Shown in pieces: positions 12,300 through 25,200 of a stretch of DNA of 64,000 nt. The position numbers and the translations under genes are program-made. The notes beneath the pieces are model-generated. The model was given only the letters and a program-made list of their open reading frames with translations. It made no database searches and was not told the origin of the DNA. Every line of letters starts with the position of its first letter. Within the stretch, counting starts at the first letter, position 1. The stretch is from Oikopleura dioica (lineage: Eukaryota; Chordata; Appendicularia; Copelata; Oikopleuridae), in NCBI GenBank assembly GCA_907165135.1, contig OU015567.1:8065001-8129000 (forward strand). Direction: 5' to 3'.

Positions 12300-12425
12300 A
12301 GTTTTCAGTGGAGGCGTATCGTCACACGAAGCGCGCTCGGCCAATCGGATCAATCGAATCGCCCACGCGCGCAGTAAAACGCGCTGAGAATAAATTCGGA
12401 CGCGTCCGATCCGATTCTCCTGCAG
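12300..12425. promoter_or_regulatory. GC-rich promoter region with CCAAT box
   Basis: Between the divergent RPL18A and CFAP100 genes. It holds CCAAT at 12341-12345, several CGCGC steps and a CGGACGCGTCCG palindrome-like patch in otherwise AT-rich DNA. The composition suggests a shared or RPL18A-side core promoter. Function is inferred. Confidence 0.4.
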
Positions 12426-12769
12426 CTCTAGATCTATTGAAAAAAGACGCAGAATGCGTTCGCCAGTGAAAAAGGTTTTAATTGAAAGCTATGGAATCGT
12501 GAATTTCTGAGCAAATTTTTCTCATTGTCACAAGTCCTTTTGGGACGCGGATTAGTTTGGAAAATCTTCAATTTAACCAGAATCATAAAAAAGATCAGAA
12601 TAAAGTAATTTGATTTGACGTCTTTTTGGCGGAAATCAGGAATTTTGAATCTGTTTGAAATTTGTTTGCTGCCAGTGGATTTCCACATTTCCACCAGGAA
12701 TTCTGTTCCCGGACCCGGTTCTTAGGGCTGCACTGGGGGATCTACGGAAATCGTCAGATTCAAAATTCC

Positions 12770-15700
12770 ATGATTCGCAATGATTGTACGGTACCGGCTC
12801 ACAGTCATCAAAATGCGAATCCTCCTTTTGATTACGAAAGGCTCGATAAGATTGAGAATTAATTCGAAACGTCATTGTAGTTTGAATTTTCCGAGGGTAG
12901 AATTGAATAATCATAATCCCACTAGATCCCCAATTCTCTTTCAGGCGGATGACGATCATAAACCCAGCCTGGTTCCAATCCCCTCTGGAAAATCGCGAAA
13001 TCGAAGTCTCCCTGTAGATGATAGTACGAACGAGAAGAATCCGTTCGTCATTCCGCCAGATGCGGACATGTTCAAAATGCAGGATGATGAAGTGAAACGA
13101 CAGGCGCAATTCAGACGAGAACAGCGAAATCTAAAAGGTACTGCAGTCTGACTCAAATCCGAAGAATGATTGATAATTTTCAATTCTAGTGCACGAAAAG
13201 CACACGAATGCAACACGAACGTCCGAGCTAACGTCACGAATGAGAAAAATTGTTCTGGCAGAAGAACCCGACGATGACGAAACGGATCTTTTGGCGGAAG
13301 ATCGTGGGATAATATGAAACCACATCCGGTCAACAAGGCAGGAGTTCCACAGCTCGTGAACTTGGACTGACTTGGCTTAGTGTTGAATAATCCTGCAGCT
13401 TGTTTCCGAATCATCACAGCTCACATGAGCCTCATTGCTTTTCCCAGACAGGGTTCATCAAATGAACTTTCGATGATGACGATAGAAAATTCCGATCAAG
13501 TCAATTTTCACAAAATTTAATCTGCACACTTGCCGGAGCATTGGTTGTATAATTCTCGGCGTTGGTAGACAGCCTTTCGAGATCGACTAAGATTCTAATG
13601 ATCTAGATCCGCATCTGCGTCATTTTCAAAAATTGAAAATCGCAAATATATGAAGGATTGGCTGCAAAAGTAAATCCGTCAATATTTAGCCTTTCTGAAT
13701 GAGATCAGATAAAATGCTATTTTCGGGAGCATCCGGGCTCGGAAAACTGTAGAAAACCTGAGTCAGGGTCGTCATTGTTAAAAAAGCGGCTATGTATTAA
13801 AAAGATCCTTTAGACTCTGACTCAGGTTTTCTTCGCAGGTTGCTGAGCCCAGGAGAGCACCGTTTATCCCATCTATTGATAACCAGTTGCAACTCGAAAC
13901 GAATGTTTCGGAACTCAAAAAAAGGAAGGAATAACCGAGTACATCGCCAGAAAACGCGAAATGTTCCACGTCAAATATGCGATTTCCGTGAAACGTGAAG
14001 AAATGCGCCAGCTGGAAAATCTCGCCCGGGAGGAAGAAAAGAAACTGGTTATTGCTGAAAAATGTCTGGAAGAAGACGCGGTACAGACAGCTTTTTCCTG
14101 CAACAATTATTATTTCCTTTTAGATAACTTTCGACAAGTTTTTGAAAGAAAATGACGCCAACTCGGTTGAATCGATCAAAAGAGTCGAAGAAGAAACGAG
14201 AAGAAAACTGGAAAAAGTAGCTGCTGTCAAAAAGCTTCACAACACTATCCGAGGCATCGAAACGGAAATTTCGAAGTCCGAAGAAAGGCTCAAAATGTAC
14301 AAGGTAAACTAAATTTAGCATGGAAACATGCTGCCTTGAAGTGCCTTCAAAAACGGTCTCAATTTGTGGCTCCCTAAGTCAGTGGCTAGCAGACCTGACA
14401 CCTCTCTCTCTCTTCTAACCCTTTTGAGAATTTCTTATCTTACCTTACGCAAGCTTATGATGACATTTGAGAGTTCCAACAGTCTGAGTCGTTTTCAGCG
14501 TTATTTAATTTCAGTGGAAATAAAAAATTAAATTATTCTAAGCGATTGAGCACCCTATGAGGGAGTGTTGAACTTCCAGTGTTATGCTTTGATTACGGCT
14601 TTGGTGAGTAAGGTCTTCTGATGAGCCTCGATTCCGCCGAATATTAGCATTTGTTTGGATGGGCGATTTCAAGCTCACCTTATCTGAAAGAACGTAATCG
14701 AGCATAACACTTGAGGTTCACCACGCCCTAATGTAGAACCATTCTTTCCACTGAAGATTAACATTTTTCAAATTAAGAAATATCGCTCATTTGTCGATAC
14801 ATTGACGCCAGAAGAACACCGAAAGCCTAAAAAGGAAAAGAAGCCATCTCGTAAACAATCTGCCGTCTCATCGGCTGGCGATTCAAGTTCAAATTTGCGA
14901 GCAGCATCCAGCAAGCGAAAGAGCTCAGCACGAGCTTCTGTCATGAGCCAAGGGCGAAGAGCGAGTGCAAGGCCTTCCAAAATATCAGCTAATCAGAATC
15001 GTGATCCAGCGAGTTCTATTTCATTCACGCCTTCTACTGATCGTCAAACGGATGAGAGGAAGACTCCCGACCTCGTCGATTCTAGCTCCGATGAGGAAGA
15101 AGCCTATCTTTATTTCAGCAGTAAGTTTCCACTTCGTAGAAAATTGCATGCTCAAGAATTCAGATCAAATTATTCTACTTTTTTCAGACCCGGAGGATTT
15201 ACTGACTCTGTTCCACGATCTGGAGGATCAAAATCTGTCAATGATTCAAAACGGACAAGACATGGAGGAAGCACTGGACGATATGAAAGCGCATGCAAAA
15301 GTAACAGAAGAAAGGCTCAATAAAGAAGTCAACTTTCTCACCGATCAGGAACGGTTCTTCTTTTTTTTCTTAGAAAATTGGAGATTTTTAAAATTTGAAC
15401 CACGAAAAGATCGAAATGCTGGAAGCAAACGTAAAACGAGAAACAGAAAAAGTCGAAGACTTGAAGGTAAAACGCCGGTTTTCTAGAACTTTTATTTGAA
15501 AATCAATGTTTTCAGTTGAAATGCGAGTTTTTCTCTTTCGGCAATTATGACGAAGCAGATCAGGATAAGATGGTAAAGCAGTATGATGATGCGATCAAAA
15601 AGGTCTATGGAAATATCGTCGGGAACGAAGATGCGCAAATTCCAACGCTTCATATGGTCGTAAGTTTCAGTTTTTAGGCGACCTTTTCGTTCTCTTCTAT

Positions 15701-16053
15701 GTCTTCATGATTCAGATCATCAGTCGCTTTTCAGGTTTCTATCGAAAACACCTTGTCTCAATTGTTGGATGAAATGGAGAACCTTCCTTCCGAAACCGTA
15801 GCTCAGTACGAAAAAAGCTTCGAAAAAGATCGACGCGCACGAGCCCGAGAGGAAAAGGCAAGAGAACAAGAAGAAGCCCAAAAAAGAGCGTGTCAAACGC
15901 GCTCTGGAACGAGCCCAGGCTGCCCCGAGGAATAATATAGGACGAAAGCCTGTCAGACGATCCGAACCTCCTAGGACTAAAACTAAGGGAGGTGTTGAAA
16001 ACTTACATGTGTGGCAAAGAAGCGGCCAACGGAAGCGCTCTTTTTGGTGCTAG
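12770..16053 (+). CDS. CFAP100: Cilia- and flagella-associated protein 100 (MIA complex)
   Basis: Axonemal coiled-coil protein of the MIA complex, which regulates inner dynein arms. Matches to human CFAP100 in order: NPFVIPPDADMFKMQDDE; YIARKREMFHVKYAISVKRE; LAREEEKKLVIAEKCLEEDA; TLTPEEHRKPKKEKK; DPEDLLTLFHDLEDQNLSMI; CEFFSFGNYDEADQDKM; a C-terminal basic coiled coil. Joining exon 1 to exon 2 needs a GA-AG intron (12854-12944). Two frame breaks fall in homopolymers: an A7 at 13917-13923 (frame restored with eight A) and an A6 at 15880-15885 (restored with five A, giving KERVKRALERAQ instead of an early stop at 15935). With these corrected the protein ends at TAG 16053. Introns contain two hairpin repeats. 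DNAI3 follows about 270 bp downstream on the same strand. Confidence 0.88.
13732..13845. mobile_element. Short non-autonomous element in a CFAP100 intron
   Basis: Ends CCGGGCTCGG...CTGAGCCCAG are imperfect inverted repeats, and an inner 19-bp stem pairs 13752-13770 with 13813-13831 with one mismatch. The terminal sequence is nearly the same as that of the 818-bp element at 44677-45494. Flanking octamers GGGAGCAT and GAGAGCAC match at six of eight positions, a possible decayed target duplication. The intron's acceptor (CGCAG or GCCCAG) lies inside the right end. Confidence 0.55.
14551..14730. repeat. Imperfect hairpin (MITE-like) in a CFAP100 intron
   Basis: Left arm about 14551-14597 and right arm about 14693-14730 pair imperfectly; the best core is GTGTTATGCT...GATTACG with its inverse. 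The loop is about 95 bp. It explains why this intron is long compared with its neighbours. Confidence 0.5.
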
Positions 16054-16310
16054 ACAAGTCGGGTCTTTGACAGAAAAGATTCTTTTCAACACCGTAAAAA
16101 GACAAAAGCGGTCAACGACGAAAACAGCAAAGAACAACAAGAATATCGATACTTTTTCGAATACTAGAAATGCTTTTCCATTCCTCTATCTCTTATTTTA
16201 CGATTTTCTTGTAACATAACCTGTAATTTTGTAACGCGCATATAATTTTATTTTTATACTTCACCACCTTAAACATATTTATTTTTGATAGATGCTTAGA
16301 TGGCTGTATT

Positions 16311-16322
16311 TCTATGTTTAGA
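16311..16322 (+). promoter_or_regulatory. Putative trans-splice acceptor before DNAI3
   Basis: TATGTTTAG|A lies immediately before the ATG, leaving one untranslated base. The same AG|AATG arrangement precedes SCO1, VASP, CFAP20 and the gene starting at 46993. This is how spliced-leader genes look in larvaceans. The leader itself is not in the window. Confidence 0.5.
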
Positions 16323-19300
16323 ATGGCGGACGAAGAGGTTCCTGATGGAGTGTTGCCGATTTTGATCACTGGACCAACTCAAGTAAGTCGAAAACCAAAT
16401 AGAAGGGATATTCATAGTAGCTGGATCGTCTCAAGAATTTCCCGTCTAGCTGACATTTCTCGCTTGGGCGAAGGCTGCTCAAATATAAACAACTCGATTT
16501 CCGTTATATCATATAACTTATATGTGAGGCTTAACTTCTGCGATTTCAGCGTCTGAGCGTCTGAACTTTAGATTAGAGAAAAAAATGATGGCCTTTAGTT
16601 TTCTCTGAGAATATCACGTCTCTCCGCCATTTGTCGCTTGGCCAGATACATATATTGCCTAATCTAGGTATTTCCTCTCCGTTTTGCTATCTTCGCACAT
16701 TCGCCGTCTGACATTTAGAAGTGACGATTTTTCTTATAGATGTAGGACCTTTTCAGTTTCCTCTAAAAACCTCTAAAATGTGTTAAAAGACAATCATCGA
16801 ATGCGTCATCGACGAGCACGTAACCGAAGAAAACCCGCATAAGCTCATTCCAAAAGATGTATTCCTCAAAGATATCCAAACCCGTGCCGCTGTGTCCGAT
16901 TTTCAGCCATTCAAGAAGAGCTTCATCGATTCGGACTGCGAAGAAATCCTAGTTGTGATGGATGCTGAGTTTCTATACGGGCAGAACTTTTACCTGTGTA
17001 TGACGGAAAAGGCGAAGAATACCGTTTTGTATCCTGGTATGGAACTTGGGGAGGATGGAGCTCCCGTTGGCGATATAGGGCAAGCTGGACCAGGTGCTGC
17101 GGCCGAGGAATCCAACGAAGTTTTCGTGTATCGACCTCCTTCACCAAGACCGTGGATTTCCATGGGCTCAGAAAAGGAGATCGAAGAAATTCGGGTTAAA
17201 AATGAACGACCATTGATTAATCTCCGCTGTTCAAGAAAAAGAAAACATTTCGGCAAGAAATTTAACTTCAGGTAACTCAAGAAAGATGAAGTTTTCGTAT
17301 TTTTATACAAATTTTAGCACATCAAATGGCGAAATTCTAAATGTAGCGGCAGAAGAATCGCGGCCGAATCAAACACATCGAATGCTGCACGACATGGCAA
17401 TCCAATCAGTTAAAACGAAGACAGAAGGCGAAACGCAAACTTTCTGCCCGGAAATGCGCAACCAGTGGAGTCAGTACGAAGCTCGGACCGAGTCAGTCGT
17501 GTCCAATGAGGAGCTGGAAAAGAAATTTGCAAATGTGATTCCGCTGGTGAACCTGGCGCTTCAGCAAAATGAGCTGGTCAATGTGTTTGATGGTAATTAT
17601 TTGTTGATTTTGACTAAGCATAATTTTCATGTCTGAAGGCCCTTGGTCAAGGGCATTTGGGTATAATTTAGTCTCTCAGATCATTAAAATACTCAAGTAA
17701 TCTGAAAGGATGTCTGTCAGAATTGACCATGAATACCTTTCAGTAAATATCGTCAGTAGATGAGCACTGGATTGTCCGAGAGCATAGAAAACTTTATCTT
17801 ATTTACATCACACCCGTCATACTAATTTCAACATTTGTTAAACACCAAATAAGGCGAATTGTTAATATCCTCTTTCAGATCCATGGGCGGAATTGGGCGA
17901 CGAAGATGATGGCTTTGGTTCCAAGTCAGACGGGCACTTGCGCGAATACCAGAGTTTCACCGATCTCATGTACTCAAAGGACAAGCGTTTGACAGCTGTC
18001 GAATGGCATCCCCACATCAAGAGTATTATCGCCGTTTCCTGCGCGCAGAGATATTCGCTATACGAGCGGATTGAGAAGGCGCCGAAGCTTTTGCTCAGTC
18101 GCAAGCTTATTCTTATTTGGAGCTTCCAGGATCCAATTCACCCTTGTATCCTATTGGAGGCGCCCGCTGATGTCTATTGTTTCAAGGTACATCTTTAAAT
18201 TCCTTCAATTTCTTACAAAAATTTAAGTTCAACCCGACAAACCCAAATCTAATTGCTGCAGGATGCATAAATGGCCAAATCGTCATCTGGGACATCGCCG
18301 AGCACAAGGAAAGACTCGTCCAAGAAAAAGCCCAGTCGAAGAAAAAAACATCTCTATTTGGCGAAAAAGTCGGCCCAGAGACTCCAATTATTATGTGGAA
18401 GGCAGTTTCCTCGATTGAAAATGGACACAAAGGAGCTGTCACGCAGATAAATGTGAATATATTTTCCTATGCCTACAGATGTTGAACTTTATATTCAGTG
18501 GGTTCCAGCTGGCCTTCAAGCGACCAAAAATGGCGTCTGGGAAAAAGTCGCCGACAAAGAGCCGGTTCAGATATTTACGACCTCCTCAGATGGCTCATAC
18601 GCAATCTGGGACTTGAGACCTCCACCGGTGAAAAAATCCATGACGCAGTTGAAGAAAAAGAAGCCAGGTGCAGAAGATCCTCTTGAGATCGATCCTTGGG
18701 CACATCTTAATCTTGTCTGGAAACCACTCCTGAAAGCAACTCTTAGCAAGGGCGAAAATGGGTGCCATCGTCCTTCCAGGTGAAAAAATTTCCAGCTTCT
18801 CTCTCTTAATCCGTTCCCTTTAGAATATGCTTCGACTTTTCCGGAGAAGATGGTTTCCCCAAGCCTGAAATCTTTATCGGGACGCAAGATGGTGACGTTC
18901 TGTGGACGAAAATAAAGTTGGTAAAAGACGGCGACTCCGGAAAAATGGGTGCTCCTCCTCCTCTCCTTCTCAATCCGACTCATTCATCGTCAATTACATG
19001 CGTCAGACGAAGCCCGTTTTTCAAGGATGTTCTATTGACAGTCGGCGGCTGCAACTTTTCCATCTGGAAAGAGTCTGATGATGCCACTATTGCAAAGATA
19101 CCGCTACTTTCTGTTCATGTAATTCGTCTTATCTTTGATTCGGAAATCAACAACAATTTCAGTCCAACGATAAAAAATATACAGCAGGCGAATGGTCTCC
19201 CACACGTCCAGGTCTCATCCTTATGGCCACCGACGAAGGAAACATCGAGGTTTGGGATTTGCTGGAAAAGACTCACGAGCCAAGTGTCGTCCAAAACGTA

Positions 19301-19687
19301 ACCACTGCGGCTATCACAGACGTTACCGCTTCGATCATCAACGCGAAGCTACACTTACTCGCAGTGAGTGACTCTTGCGGAACTCTGCACATTTTGGAGC
19401 TGCCCTGGAACTTGCGACACCCGACGCAAAACGAGAAGTCATCAGTACATGGGTAAGTCTTGCTTGTCATGATCTTTTATAAATATCGTTTCCCCAGATA
19501 TATAAATCGCGAAGAACAAAGAATACTCTACTTTGACGAAACCGAAAATCACGAAGAAGAGTCGGAAAATCTAACCCTAGCTGCCGATGCAGACATGCTC
19601 GAAAACATCCAGGACGACGAGCTCGAGGGCGAATTCAAGGACTATCTCAAACTCGAGAAAGAAATCCTCGAAACGCTAACTGTTTAA
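16323..19687 (+). CDS. DNAI3: Dynein axonemal intermediate chain 3 (WDR63, IC140)
   Basis: WD-repeat intermediate chain of the I1/f inner-arm dynein. It starts MADEEVPDGVLPILITGPTQ. The N-terminal part has VIDEHVTEENPHKLIPKDVF and RAAVSDFQPFKK, then YRPPSPRPWISMGSEKEIEE and the family motif NLALQQNELVNVF. The WD region holds EYQSFTDLMYSKDKRLTAVEWHP, LILIWSFQDPIHPCILLE, NLIAAGCINGQIVIWDIAEH, AVSSIENGHKGAVT, SDGSYAIWDLRPP, LTVGGCNFSIWKE and EGNIEVWDLLEKTHEPS. It ends in an acidic/Leu-rich tail (KLEKEILETLTV, stop 19687) as in human WDR63. At least nine short exons. The upstream neighbour CFAP100 belongs to the complex that regulates this same dynein. Confidence 0.93.
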
Positions 19688-19693
19688 AAATCG

Positions 19694-20293
19694 TTATGCA
19701 TAAATACCCTGTACAGTTTTTATTTTATATAATATTTCAGAAAATATATTTTTATACAAACTACCATTTTTCAAAACGGCGTTTTTTGCTGCTCGCAGCG
19801 TTGATGGAAGTGCGTTGAAAGTATCCAGGGTAGTGATGTTGCGGGCTCGAGATCTGAAGTTTTTAGTAGAACAGTCAGACTGGAAAAGTGAAGCTACCAG
19901 ATTCGTCCACATCTTGCTCCCAGTCACCGCCAGAAAAGCTTTTCATGAGTTTCCTACAGCTTTGAACGGTTTCCTTATAAACTGATCAAGGAGGTCGCTT
20001 TCTATACTGACCCATTGGAAAGGGATGCTGAAAACTCCATGCCTGAACACGTGTACCTTTTCATCTGTGCCAGTTGGCGTCGGCAGCCGCTCCTGGCTTT
20101 TATCATACGGGCGAATAATCACTAAACTTTTTGTAAATGCAGTAAAAACCATCATAAGCTTACTGAGAGCACTGAGGAAGGTGCTTCCGGCTGCAACGAG
20201 TCCTGCGAAGAACCCGTTTCCAAATGCGAATTTAGCCTCGATTCCCTCGTCGTGCTCGTGCTTATTTTCTTCAGCCTCGTATCTGTTTTCCAT
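19694..20293 (-). CDS. Hypothetical small membrane protein
   Basis: Two exons that join in phase: 20293-19958 (donor GTAGGA) and 19879-19694 (acceptor TTTTCCAG), a 78-bp intron. The product is about 170 residues: an acidic/His N-terminus (MENRYEAEENKHEHDEG), a hydrophobic stretch of about 35 residues (GFFAGLVAAGSTFLSALSKL onward) likely to span or bend into a membrane, and a basic C-terminal part with RSRARNITTLDTF. No family recognised. Its stop is 7 bp from the DNAI3 stop, so the genes converge with almost no spacer. The second exon is the weaker part. Confidence 0.45.
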
Positions 20294-22209
20294 GCTTTAA
20301 TAATTAATTCAGACAAGCGTTCTCTATTCCTAGACATTCATGAAGCATGCAAAGATCATGGAATCAAATCACGCGATCATGATATTCTTTTGGGAACGAG
20401 ATTAAACATCTTTCCTAGCTAACCTTGAGTACCAAAGGCAGGCCACAGACATCATCATGGAAGAAGCGATGATTATTGTTCCACTAGGGAGGATTATATT
20501 TACATTTTTTCATAAAATTTTCCACGATAACCGCACTCATCCACGACATTTATAATTTATTTATTATCAAGATTAGCATAAAGCTTGACGGTTAAGCCTT
20601 GATCTACCTCAATAAGATCAAAATATTTTTTCTTCGTAGATATTTTTTATTTGGATGATATTGCGTCGCTTGAATTTGATTCTTTTTTCCGCATATTGAA
20701 CAGCCAAGGTCGTATAAAAATATATTTCAATATAAAATATATTCAAGGGCAATGCCCATTCGAAATTTAAAAAACCATTCCTTCAATTGCAAGCTGCTCA
20801 TTTTGAATACCAACCATGCTGAGCACGCCTCCAAATGCGGATAGGATGATAAAGCTTGAATTATTATTTATGAATTCTGTTTTAACATTTCCCATGTGTT
20901 GGAGATGAATATATTATTCGAACGTACCATATGACCATCGATCGACAGGCTAAATAATCACTGCAAGAATTGTTCGCAAAACGCTGTTACCTTTCAATAC
21001 CACATTGACAAGAGGAAGAATTGAGCTCGATCTATTCCCAAGGATGACATATGTATTCCAGTTTTCATCTCTATCAAACAAAGCTACTTATAAATACGAA
21101 AAAGGTTACTTAATGTCGCGAAAACCATTTGGTTTTTCGTAGCAGTGGTCAGTTAGTTTTTCAGTTGTTATTCGTGTTAGTAAATTTACCCCATCAGAAA
21201 CAAAAATGAGCGATAAAAAATGGTCTTCCATTTTCGTGCCTGTCATTTTTCATATGTTACCCCTGTATGTAAGACGAGCAGGCGAAATTCGAGATCTCAC
21301 TTTTCCACACGCATTCTTCCCAAAGACCTAAAGCCGGGATTAAACCAAAACATAACAAAAATGAAAGTACCTTTATAGCCAATTTGAAATGGTTTTACTG
21401 ATGAGTTCAGATGATCATCTACAAAATCATCGCTTTTAAAATGTCGCTCTACCGTCCACGAGGGCTTGAAAAGTCAGATGCATATTTTAACTCCTTGCTT
21501 GACAAAAATCCTTAAAAAAATCTGCACCGTTCATGAAGACAAGCAAAAACACCCATTATAGATCCGAACCAGCAGAAGACAAGCCCCAAAAATTGAACGT
21601 TTTCAAAACACTGCTCATTTTTCTTCGATTTCATATTCTCTGAGAAAACAATATCGTCGCTTTCATTCTCCAAGGGAATTTTCCGTGCCATCGTGTTGCA
21701 ATTGCAAAAGTTAATTAAGGCTGTCGGCATTAATTAGGTTCAATTCGAGGAGACGCCACTTCAAATAACGCCCTCCTTAAATATTCTGCGCTAATTACAC
21801 TTCGCAGTCTGATTTTTCAAATCTACTCTTGTAGTTATAAATATTGTACTATAGACTATAGTAGTAGTATCTGTGTTCTGGAATCTTCGTTGATTTTTGC
21901 TTCAAGCAAAAATCGAACAGAAACGAATGAACTGGCGGAGAGACAGTCCTCGTGATATCGATAGGATGATAAAATATGTTTCCATTGCCACAGTTTCTTA
22001 ACGCAAGAGCTGACAGATTGGCGAATTAGCTCCTCCATGGAATCTCCTTTCTCTACACAAATTCGGATATCCTACTGCTCACGTGAAGATCTTCACGTGT
22101 CGCTTCCACCCATTCGCAGTATTTGACGTAAAAACCGTATTTTAATACATGATAACACTGCTGTCTACTCGAAAATAGAATAAAATTTGAAGGTTTGAAA
22201 AGATTTTTA
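20294..22209. other. Gene-poor spacer
   Basis: About 1.9 kb of AT-rich DNA. Apart from a possible 41-codon ORF with a TATA box (21206-21331) and a weak 72-codon minus frame (21512-21730, with one hydrophobic stretch), I see no gene, RNA or clear repeat. Confidence 0.4.
21206..21331 (+). CDS. Possible 41-residue peptide
   Basis: ATG at 21206 opens MSDKKWSSIFVPVIFHMLPL and continues to TAA 21329-21331. A TATAAATA box lies at 21089-21096 and the leader between is A-rich. A GTATGT after MLPL could be a splice donor, in which case the peptide changes. There is no homology that I recognise, and it may be chance. Confidence 0.22.
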   Translation: MSDKKWSSIFVPVIFHMLPLYVRRAGEIRDLTFPHAFFPKT

Positions 22210-25200
22210 TTATGACTTTTCGGCAGCTGTTAAAGAAGAGAGAAGAGTTCCGGACAACGGGCATACGAAGGGTGAGGCGGCAGCTGAGGGTAGGCAAACA
22301 TATCTAGGGAAAATTAAGTTTCCTTTTTTAGGGTCAGGGATCCACAAGTATAGCCAGATGTGCTTGTAGACTTGTGGAGACTCACCCTTTAGGATAAAGA
22401 TAGAAATCATCTTGTATCCTTTTACCGGACACTTTGCACTGGTTATTCCTCCAGTTTTCCTCTGATCTTTCGAGCATAATATTTTTGTCCTTTATGTCTT
22501 CCATTACTGTGAGCAATGTCTCCGTCTTAATCACTATAACCATGTTCTAAGTGAGATAAAACTACCAGAAGAGCATTCTGCGTTTGAATAATTTTGGATC
22601 GATGAGAAGAAGCTGCAGATATGGCCCTCATGATTTTGGAATATTTGGAGATCGGAGCATCAGCTGGAAGAAGATTCAATATCGCTTTTCCGTCGATATA
22701 TTTTCCGAATTTGCCTTAATATGAAACCAAGTTAAGATGGTCTTTCGAAGATATGATGGGCAGTAAGATGTTCATTTCCGACCGGAAGCAAACTTTTACC
22801 GAGAAAGTCGACTGTCTGAGGAAAGTCATTTTCCAGAAGATATTCGGCTAGTTCCGTTAACGCATCTGGGCCTCTTCTGAAAGTAAATTCCTCAAGCTCT
22901 TCGAAATATCCGCCGTTTATGAGAGGCTTGCGTAAAGTTGATCAAAGAATTTACTACACTAAATTACTCAAAAATAGAATAAGAATTTTTTGGGGGAAGT
23001 TTCATAAAGCTGTCAGTCTTTCCACCAAAGATAATATCCGGGTCTTCGATCTCTTCCTGAAACGTTAATTTTCTTTCCCCGACTTCGCCAAAAACGCTAC
23101 ACTTGGCCAGTAAGCCATGAACACTTGTGCCAAAGTCCAATTCCATCAATTTCTTTGCTCGAACGAATTTCCAAGTTTCAGGGTTTTCCGTCAAATGTAA
23201 AAACTTCTTGAAATCTTTTTCCTTTTTTGGTTAATCCGAGAAAACGGAGAAACTCCTAACTAGGAATTATCTAACTGTACAAGCGACTAACCGTTCCCTT
23301 GTAATACTCTTTGAGGAGTTCCTCGTACACGAACTTTTTTGTTGTCGACTGCTCAACAAGATGTTCCAAGTAACGAATTTTCAGAGCTCTTGACTTTGTG
23401 ATCTTCTTCATCACAACTTGATCGCTGACATCGGTAGCCTTGATAACTCGGAAAGCCAATTCGGGGCTGACAACGATGATTTCGTCCAAAAACGAAATGA
23501 AGGTCTCAAGAACTGACGGATCATTTGTTTGGGAAAGGATGAAATTGATGAAATCTTCGATTTCGTGACTTAGGGAGTTCTCTTTCGTGTCTTCAGAAAT
23601 TATTTGAAGAAGTCGTTTCAGTGATTTTTCATGGTCGCCGGAAAACCAAAGTATCTTTGCTTTTTTAAGAAGCTACAAATTTACTTCCTTCTTCGAAAAT
23701 TTATAATTTTTTTTGAATGAAGACTAGACTGAAGTGCCTGGAACGCAGCCAAATATACGCCGGCCTTATACATCTACTACCTTTTTCTTCGTATTCATAA
23801 TCAAGTAGCTCTACCTAGCGGAAATACCAAGTCCTGGTCGCCATCTTGAAACAGGGAAAGTAAAAAGTCCCAAGAAATGGAAATTCCCGAGAAGAAAATC
23901 TCATCTATTGCACGAGATAGGACTTTGGTATCCTTTTGATTGATCAGCATTTCGAGGTACACATCGCAAATGAGGGAGGAACTCGTTTTAGTGAAAGTGT
24001 CGATTGAATTCAGCATGAAATATTTGACTGCGTTTTCTGAAGCTACTCGTTTTGAGAATTTTTCCTCGATAGGCTGAATGAACTCGTCATCATTCTCGCT
24101 TTTCATAATATAACCTAACCTCCGCGTCCTTAATCTGCAGATGGCTGGATGGAATCTTGCCGTATTTCATCAGCGTCCTCGAGATTTCCTCGAAATTTAT
24201 GCCACACTGACCAAAGAACGTCTTGGCTTCATCGAATCGTCCCATAGAAATGGAAACAAAGCCGGCGGAAGTAAGAATTTTCTTGGTCCAGAGATTAATA
24301 TCGTCTTCGGACATTGCGGGAGACGTCTCCCGAGCTTTCAAAATTTCCGCCATCACTTCCTCCACGCAGTTATTTTCGAGAAGATGGAAACAGATTTTGT
24401 AAAATGGCTTTCTCGGGCTGTTGATTTGGTTAAAAATTTGTTTGAAAATCTTCCATATTTATAGAATCATCGATAAATCACTATTTTTTCGAACAGCCTG
24501 GCAAGGAGGAAAGTGAATAGACAGCATCTCTAGTTGCGCAAAGTTGTATTCTCCCGCTTTCGGAAAACGCAAGAGTTCGGATTTCCGGTATTGGGAGGAT
24601 TTGTCTCTGAGTTAGATCTGAGCTTTCACCCTCTCCAGACTCTTCTTCATAGACCGTTAAAAATTCTCCTTTATTCGGTTTGTCTCGGTTTGAAAGCGAA
24701 TTTAGAGTGTAAATTTATTCGATGTTGAAATCGCTTGACCCTGTTGTGTAAACTTTACACTGTAAAGATCAATGTTAAAAGTTATGCTGGTGAATGAGGG
24801 CTCAAGAATCATGATCACGAGATTATACCGTTCCTCCTCCAGCGCATAATTTACTGCCAATGGAAACGATGAAATCGGATGTCGAGTCAAATTGGAGTGG
24901 TGGTCTCGTGGGGGCACCAGTATCAGTAGAGATGAAGATTCCAAGGCGCCCTGGGCCAGATAGAATGAAGCTATCATCCTCAGCAAAGACCGCTTTTTTA
25001 CGGAATCAAAAAATAGATAAATCATAAATGGTGCTACGAGCTGGTATCTGTTGACGGTGACGCTCAATGTCAGACTAAGTGAGTCGTCTTTTGGAATTTC
25101 TGCCGTAACTGGATTGTCTGACATTCAATCGAGTTCCGCGCAAAAAGTATCTAGATAAAAATATCTTTCTTACGCCACAAAATTTGTTTTCTTATCCCGT

